This document shows, piece by piece, positions 59,172 to 64,000 of a stretch of DNA of 64,000 bases. The number at the start of each line of letters is the position of its first letter. Position 1 is the first letter of the stretch. Source of the DNA: Sphingomonadaceae bacterium (GTDB taxonomy: Bacteria > Pseudomonadota > Alphaproteobacteria > Sphingomonadales > Sphingomonadaceae). The position numbers were made by a program, and so were the translations under genes. Location: positions 1 to 64,000 of the forward strand of contig CANJCQ010000006.1 in assembly GCA_947473355.1 (NCBI GenBank), in the 5' to 3' direction. Under the pieces are notes generated by a model. It saw nothing but the letters and a program-made list of their open reading frames with translations, made no database searches and was not told the origin of the DNA.

Positions 59172-59921
59172 ATGGCAACACAGGCAGAACCACAGGCAGC
59201 CTCCAATCGGCCGCGCAAGAAGCCGGCTTCGCCGTTTGGCGGCAGCATACCGATTGGCGTGATTGGCCTTGTGGCGACCATTATCGGTTTCCTGCCCACC
59301 TTTTTCTCGCGGCTTGCCAAGGTGGATGCCATTCACCTGACGCACGGCTGGACGATGACCGGGTGGATCGTTCTCGTGCTGGTTCAGGCGACGCTGATCC
59401 GCTCGCGCCTGTACAAGTACCATCGCTTTCTGGGCTGGTGTTCGCTTGCCCTGTTCGCGGCAATGGTCATCACCAGTTGTCAGGTGCTGGTGCTGATGCT
59501 GTCCGGCAAATCGGGCCTGCCATTCGAAGCGGCGAAGTTCTTCGGCTATAGCGACATCGTCGATATGCCGCTGCTGCTCTTCTCCTTCGGCGCCGCAATC
59601 TATTGGCGCAAGGACCGCCACATGCATTCCCGGCTGATGGCCGTCACAGTGCTCACTTCGATCGTGCCGGCGCTGGCGCGGATGTTCAACATCCTGGTCT
59701 GGCGCAGCTTCGAAGGGCTCTACCATGCCATGCACCCGACCTATCTGCTGATCCTTGGCGTGCTCGGCTTTGCCATCCTGTCAGACCGGAAGATCGGCCG
59801 CCTGAGCTGGCCTCTGCCGCTGGCATTTGGCTGGTTCAGCCTGGCCTATGCCACGCAATGGCCGATGATGAACGCTCACTGGTACGATGCCTTGACCCGC
59901 TATCTGGGAAGTCTGGCCTGA
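59172..59921 (+). CDS. integral membrane protein, hypothetical
   Basis: Multiple TM segments, 250 aa. Confidence 0.75.
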   Translation: MATQAEPQAASNRPRKKPASPFGGSIPIGVIGLVATIIGFLPTFFSRLAKVDAIHLTHGWTMTGWIVLVLVQATLIRSRLYKYHRFLGWCSLALFAAMVITSCQVLVLMLSGKSGLPFEAAKFFGYSDIVDMPLLLFSFGAAIYWRKDRHMHSRLMAVTVLTSIVPALARMFNILVWRSFEGLYHAMHPTYLLILGVLGFAILSDRKIGRLSWPLPLAFGWFSLAYATQWPMMNAHWYDALTRYLGSLA

Positions 59922-59987
59922 CAATTGCCGAGAATCACGGGGCACCGGCGGACGGACCGGGAATATAACAACTGCAAGGAAGCGGCC

Positions 59988-60995
59988 ATGTCCGGAAAAT
60001 TGACCTTCGGCTATATCTACGACTTCCGTAACCCGCCCCAGTGGCATCGGCCTTCGGAGCAGCTCTATGCCGAGATGCTTGACCTGATCGCCTGGAGCGA
60101 AAGCGCCGGCTTTGCCGAGGCATGGATACCCGAACACCACATAGCGTCAGATGGCTACATGCCATCACCGCTGATCGCCATGGCGGCAATCGCCGCCCGC
60201 ACCAGCAAGATCCGCATCGGCTCCGGCATAGCGCTGGCGCCGCTCTACAATCCTGTGCGCTTCGCTACCGATTGCGCCGTGCTCGACATAATCGCGGGAG
60301 GCCGGATCGATCTGGGCCTGGCGATCGGCTATCGTCGGCGCGAGACTGCGGCATTCGGTGTCGATTTCACCAAGCGCGGCAGGATCTTCGACGAATGGCT
60401 CCAGATTGTCTCCCGCCTCCTTGCCGGTGAGCAGGTCGATTTCAATGGCCAGTATTTCCAGATCAGCGGAGCCAGGGTCATGCCGCCTGCTCCGCGCGGA
60501 CGCATCCCGCTTTATATCGGGGGCTTTGCCGACAAGTCGGTCGAACGTGTTCTGCGCTATGGAGAAGGCTACATTGGCAGCGAAGAAGTTTGCCATGCCT
60601 ATGTCGAAAAGCTGAGGGAAAGCGGGCAGGATCACGCCGCTGCCAAGGTGCGGATTACCGGAGTCACGACTGTTGTGGCTGAAGACCCCGAGGCAGCCTT
60701 CGAGGAGCTTGCGCCCTATTTCCACCACGTCAACAACAGCTACGGCGAGTGGTTCTGCGAGGACAAGGTTCACAGCGCTGAACACGGATTCAGGCCAATG
60801 ACCATCGCGGAGTTCAAGGCCAGCGGCACGCTGCAGGTCCTGACGCCTGACGATGCCATCGCGATGTTCCAGCGGCTGCAGAGCAAAATGCCGCTGGAAC
60901 AATACATCTTCTCAATGCCTGCCGGACTGCCTGCCGAACGCTTTGTCCACTATGCCGATATCGTTGCAAACAAGGTCATGCCTGCCTTCGCATGA
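59988..60995 (+). CDS. LLM class flavin-dependent oxidoreductase
   Basis: MSGKLTFGYIYDFRNPPQWHRP...EAWIPEHHIASDGYMPSPLIAMAAIAARTSKIRIGSGIALAPLYNPVR. Confidence 0.92.
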   Translation: MSGKLTFGYIYDFRNPPQWHRPSEQLYAEMLDLIAWSESAGFAEAWIPEHHIASDGYMPSPLIAMAAIAARTSKIRIGSGIALAPLYNPVRFATDCAVLDIIAGGRIDLGLAIGYRRRETAAFGVDFTKRGRIFDEWLQIVSRLLAGEQVDFNGQYFQISGARVMPPAPRGRIPLYIGGFADKSVERVLRYGEGYIGSEEVCHAYVEKLRESGQDHAAAKVRITGVTTVVAEDPEAAFEELAPYFHHVNNSYGEWFCEDKVHSAEHGFRPMTIAEFKASGTLQVLTPDDAIAMFQRLQSKMPLEQYIFSMPAGLPAERFVHYADIVANKVMPAFA

Positions 60996-61040
60996 GCCGC
61001 GTCCAGGCGCCCAATGCACATTCCAACTGGAGTGATCCGA

Positions 61041-62237
61041 ATGAACGATATGACGAAGGTGCCGCAAGGCCATGATGCCGCCACAGGCGACAGCATCACG
61101 GCACGGCTGGCCGCGCAATATGTCGAGCCGGAACCCGGCAGCCGGCATCTCCAGCGCTTCGACGAATTGCGCACGGTGCTGCGCAACGAGGGCACCCGGC
61201 AAGGCGGTGCCTCCGAATCCCCGACCGAAAAGCAGGACCCCACCCTGGCCTCGATCTTCTTTCTCCATGGCGAGGCACACAAGCGTCGGCGCGGCGCAAT
61301 CATTGGCCTGTTCACCCCCAAGGCGATTGCCACCCGGCACATGCCGAACATCAACCAGGCGGCCGACGAATTGATCGCCGCATTCCGGCGAAAGGGCCGG
61401 ACCCGGCTTGACGACATGAGCTTCATGCTGACCTCGACGGTCGTGGCCGAGATCATCGGCCTGTCGGAACGCCCCCTGCGGCCGATGATGCGGCGCATCG
61501 AAAGGGCGAACGGCACGCCCGATGTCTGGCGCGGCGGCATTCGCAAGCTGCTCGCCCCGTTGAAATCGCGCTTCTTCGGGCTGTCGTTCTTCATTCGCGA
61601 TGTGAAACCGGCCATCGCGGCCCGCCGCAGGCAGCGACAGGACGATCTGATCTCGAAGCTGCTCGACGAGGGGCGCTCGGATCTGGAGATTTTCGTCGAA
61701 TGCACCACGTTCGGCCTGGCCGGCATGGGCACCACGCGTGAATTCATCGTCGTGGCGGCGCTTCATCTGTTCGAATGCGATGCCCTGCGCCGCCAGTTCC
61801 TCGATGGCGACGACAACGAGAAGATGGAAGTGCTCAAGGAAATCCTGAGGCTCGAACCGCAGGCCTCGATGATCTATCGATCGGCGTCGGAAGCGATCGA
61901 AGATGTCGGCGGAGAGTCGATCCGTGCGGGCGAAAGGGTTTCGCTGGGAATTCGCGCCGCCAATCTGGACGAAGCCATTGTCGGGCCGGAACCTGAGAAA
62001 ATCGATCCCGACCGAGCGCGCAAGATGAAGAACAACGGTGCCTGGATGAGCTTCGGGGACGGCGCCCATTTCTGCCCCGGGTGGCAGGTCGCGCTCACCG
62101 AAACGCGGGTTCTGCTCGATCGCCTGTTCCGCGTGCCGGGCCTTCGCCTCACCCGCTATCCCGACATGGAATGGACACCGCCCATGTTGCAGAGCTATCA
62201 GTTTGTGAACGCCGTTATCGAATGCGATCGGGCTTAG
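61041..62237 (+). CDS. cytochrome P450
   Basis: GLAGMGTTREFIVVAALHLF I-helix; WMSFGDGAHFCPGWQVALTETRVLLDRLF heme-binding loop. Confidence 0.93.
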   Translation: MNDMTKVPQGHDAATGDSITARLAAQYVEPEPGSRHLQRFDELRTVLRNEGTRQGGASESPTEKQDPTLASIFFLHGEAHKRRRGAIIGLFTPKAIATRHMPNINQAADELIAAFRRKGRTRLDDMSFMLTSTVVAEIIGLSERPLRPMMRRIERANGTPDVWRGGIRKLLAPLKSRFFGLSFFIRDVKPAIAARRRQRQDDLISKLLDEGRSDLEIFVECTTFGLAGMGTTREFIVVAALHLFECDALRRQFLDGDDNEKMEVLKEILRLEPQASMIYRSASEAIEDVGGESIRAGERVSLGIRAANLDEAIVGPEPEKIDPDRARKMKNNGAWMSFGDGAHFCPGWQVALTETRVLLDRLFRVPGLRLTRYPDMEWTPPMLQSYQFVNAVIECDRA

Positions 62238-62255
62238 AGTAAAGGTATCGTCGAA

Positions 62256-62891
62256 TTGGCCCAGGCTAGCAGAAAAACGGGACGGCAAGCCCAGCCGTCA
62301 GGTGTCGATTCGCGGCAGGCGATCCTCGATGCCGCACTCAGGACCTTTGCCCGCGCTGGCTATGATGGTGCATCGATGCCGGCCATCGCCAGGCTGGCGT
62401 CAGTTGCCCCGCCGCTCATCCACTATTATTTCGAAACCAAGGAACGGCTCTGGCGCGAGACCGTTGAACATTCGCTGGGCGGCCTGCGAGTGGAAGCCTC
62501 GGCGGTGCTCGGCGCGACCCGCTCGCTCGCACCGCTGGACCGGTTGCGCGCGTTGCTTCAGGCCTATGCCGAATTCGCGGCGCGGTGTCCCGATCACTTC
62601 TCGATGATCGTGGCCGAAGCCCGCGCGGATTCGGATCGTTTCGACTGGTTGCAGGTGAACTATACCGGCGTGCTGTTCGATGAGGTCGTGACTATCCTGG
62701 GCGACGCGCGCGCGGCTGGTGTGATCAGGGACATTCCCGTGAAGGATCTGGCAGTCATCATGATCGGCGGAATCCTGGTGCATTTTACAATCTATCCGCC
62801 CGCAGAGGCGCCACCGGCCGACAACCCGGGCGCTGCAGGATTCGTCGACTTTCTGTTCGAACTGATGACCATGGGCGTGCTTGCTGAGTAG
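62256..62891 (+). CDS. TetR/AcrR family transcriptional regulator
   Basis: RQAILDAALRTFARAGYDGASMPAIARLASVAPPLIHYYFETKERLWRETVEHS. Confidence 0.93.
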   Translation: MAQASRKTGRQAQPSGVDSRQAILDAALRTFARAGYDGASMPAIARLASVAPPLIHYYFETKERLWRETVEHSLGGLRVEASAVLGATRSLAPLDRLRALLQAYAEFAARCPDHFSMIVAEARADSDRFDWLQVNYTGVLFDEVVTILGDARAAGVIRDIPVKDLAVIMIGGILVHFTIYPPAEAPPADNPGAAGFVDFLFELMTMGVLAE

Positions 62892-62948
62892 CGCCGGCAG
62901 CCGGCCGGCAGGGGGAGATGGACAATGGTTCGGCAAGCAGCGGAATAG

Positions 62949-63460
62949 CTGACCAGCGCCGACGTATTCACCGACAGCAAGACTGCGGCCATGGCCGGCC
63001 GCCACGTCAGACCCGAGGCGGGCTCGCACCTCGTCCGCTCCTTTGCTGCCCTTCCACCTTGCTGCGCAATGAGACGCTGCATCAAAGTGGCGTGCAGGAA
63101 TCGGTCAAGAATTCCGACGATCCGATGACCGCCTCGATCTTCTGGCTCGATGGGCAGGCACACCGATCCTGCCGCGCCGCGATCATCAGCATCTTCACGC
63201 CAAAGGCCATTGCCACCCGCCACTTGCCGAACATGCAGCGCGCCGCCGATGAGCTTGTCGGCGGGCTTCACCGCCGCGGCCGGGGCAGGCTCGACAAAAT
63301 CAGCTTCGCGCTGGCGGTTGCGGTCACCTCCGAGATTGTCGGCCTGACGGAGAGCCGCCTTCACGGCATGAACACCCGCATCGAACTATTCGCCGGGGAC
63401 CTGCCCTTGCCAGTCGCGGCGGCGCTTGGAAGCTGCTGTCGGCGGCGATGGGGGACATTG
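62949..63460 (+). pseudogene. truncated, frameshifted cytochrome P450 paralogue
   Basis: TASIFWLDGQAHRSCRAAIISIFTPKAIATRHLPNMQRAADELVGG matches 61041 P450; homology split over frames near 63050 and 63420; no heme loop. Confidence 0.85.
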
Positions 63461-63566
63461 CCGGTAGTTGCGCTGAATGGGCCTGCTTTACGCTGAGTCA
63501 AAGTGCAGGCTGGATTCGATAAAACAGTTGGCGACAACAACCAAAATCAGGCGAGTGAAACAGATC

Positions 63567-63743
63567 ATGCCATCCGCCGAAACGCGAATCCCCCGCAGCT
63601 ATTGCCGGGTCTGTATCGTTGCCTGCGGCGACGTCGTCGACGTCGCAGGTAACAGGGTGATCTAAGTGCGCGGAGTTTCCGAACGCCACCACGTTGATCG
63701 ACAAACTTTCAAAGCTCGTCGCTCGGATGCTCTGGCTGAGTAG
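63567..63743 (+). pseudogene. N-terminal remnant of a molybdopterin-dependent oxidoreductase
   Basis: MPSAETRIPRSYCRVCIVACGDVVDVAGNRVI-stop-VRGVSE resembles xCRxCxxxCxxxVxVxxxRVIKVRG. Confidence 0.55.
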
Positions 63744-63846
63744 CAGAACCTCATTGCCTGAGGATTACCGCTATGAGGGACCAATCTGTCCATTGGAGAC
63801 GAGTTCGCATCCGACCTACACCACCCTCGATGCTCCTCCGCTTTAC

Positions 63847-64000
63847 CTACCTGTCATAGTAGCAATTCCCGCCATCGACATGGAATGTCCGGCTGGTGAC
63901 ATAGCCCGAGGCTTCGCTCGCGAGGAACACGACTATTGGCGCGATGTCCTTTTCGGGATCGCCCACCCGGCGCATAGGGATATTTTCCAGATGCTTGCGG
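63847..64000 (-). CDS. SDR family oxidoreductase (C-terminal part; truncated by window edge)
   Basis: RKHLENIPMRRVGDPEKDIAPIVVFLASEASGYVTSRTFHVDGGNCYYDR-stop. Confidence 0.9.
   Translation of the reverse strand, partial: RKHLENIPMRRVGDPEKDIAPIVVFLASEASGYVTSRTFHVDGGNCYYDR

Overview
This 64-kb window looks like an alphaproteobacterial chromosome, probably Sphingomonadales (inferred from gene content, high GC and gene order, with no database search). From the left it carries a housekeeping block: ferredoxin, thioesterase, PopZ-like DUF2497, TolC, PCMT, class I fumarase, PadR-DUF1700-DUF2807, UrcA, rplM-rpsI, ctaA, MerC, a ThiS-ThiG fusion, FadD-like ligase, ggt and pyrD. Next come a full suf operon (rrf2-sufB-orf-sufC-sufD-sufS-sufT-sufA), adenosine kinase, purD, xseA and an M23 peptidase. 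A large uncharacterised catabolic island follows (~33.2-50.9 kb): five amidohydrolase-superfamily proteins, PQQ/cytochrome c dehydrogenase, CoA ligase, double-domain acyl-CoA dehydrogenase, Rieske oxygenase, AKR, NTF2-like and CMD proteins. Then come rsh (relA/spoT) and a tRNA-Ser(GGA) abutting a compact recombinase-DUF2924-DUF3489 module. The right end is an oxygenase cluster (FMO/BVMO, LLM, P450, TetR) ending in decayed P450 and molybdopterin-oxidoreductase remnants. Most unusual observations: (1) a 3.5-kb serine-recombinase module bounded by tRNA-Ser and a 19/21 copy of the tRNA T-arm; (2) a dispersed palindromic element read through in frame inside sufC, with a second hairpin element between sufC and sufD; (3) five ~17-bp degenerate direct repeats upstream of urcA; (4) a translationally coupled pair of amidohydrolase-like proteins with eroded metal ligands; (5) a ThiS-ThiG fusion with an internal GGG; (6) a candidate terminator-ended small RNA between pyrD and the suf operon.
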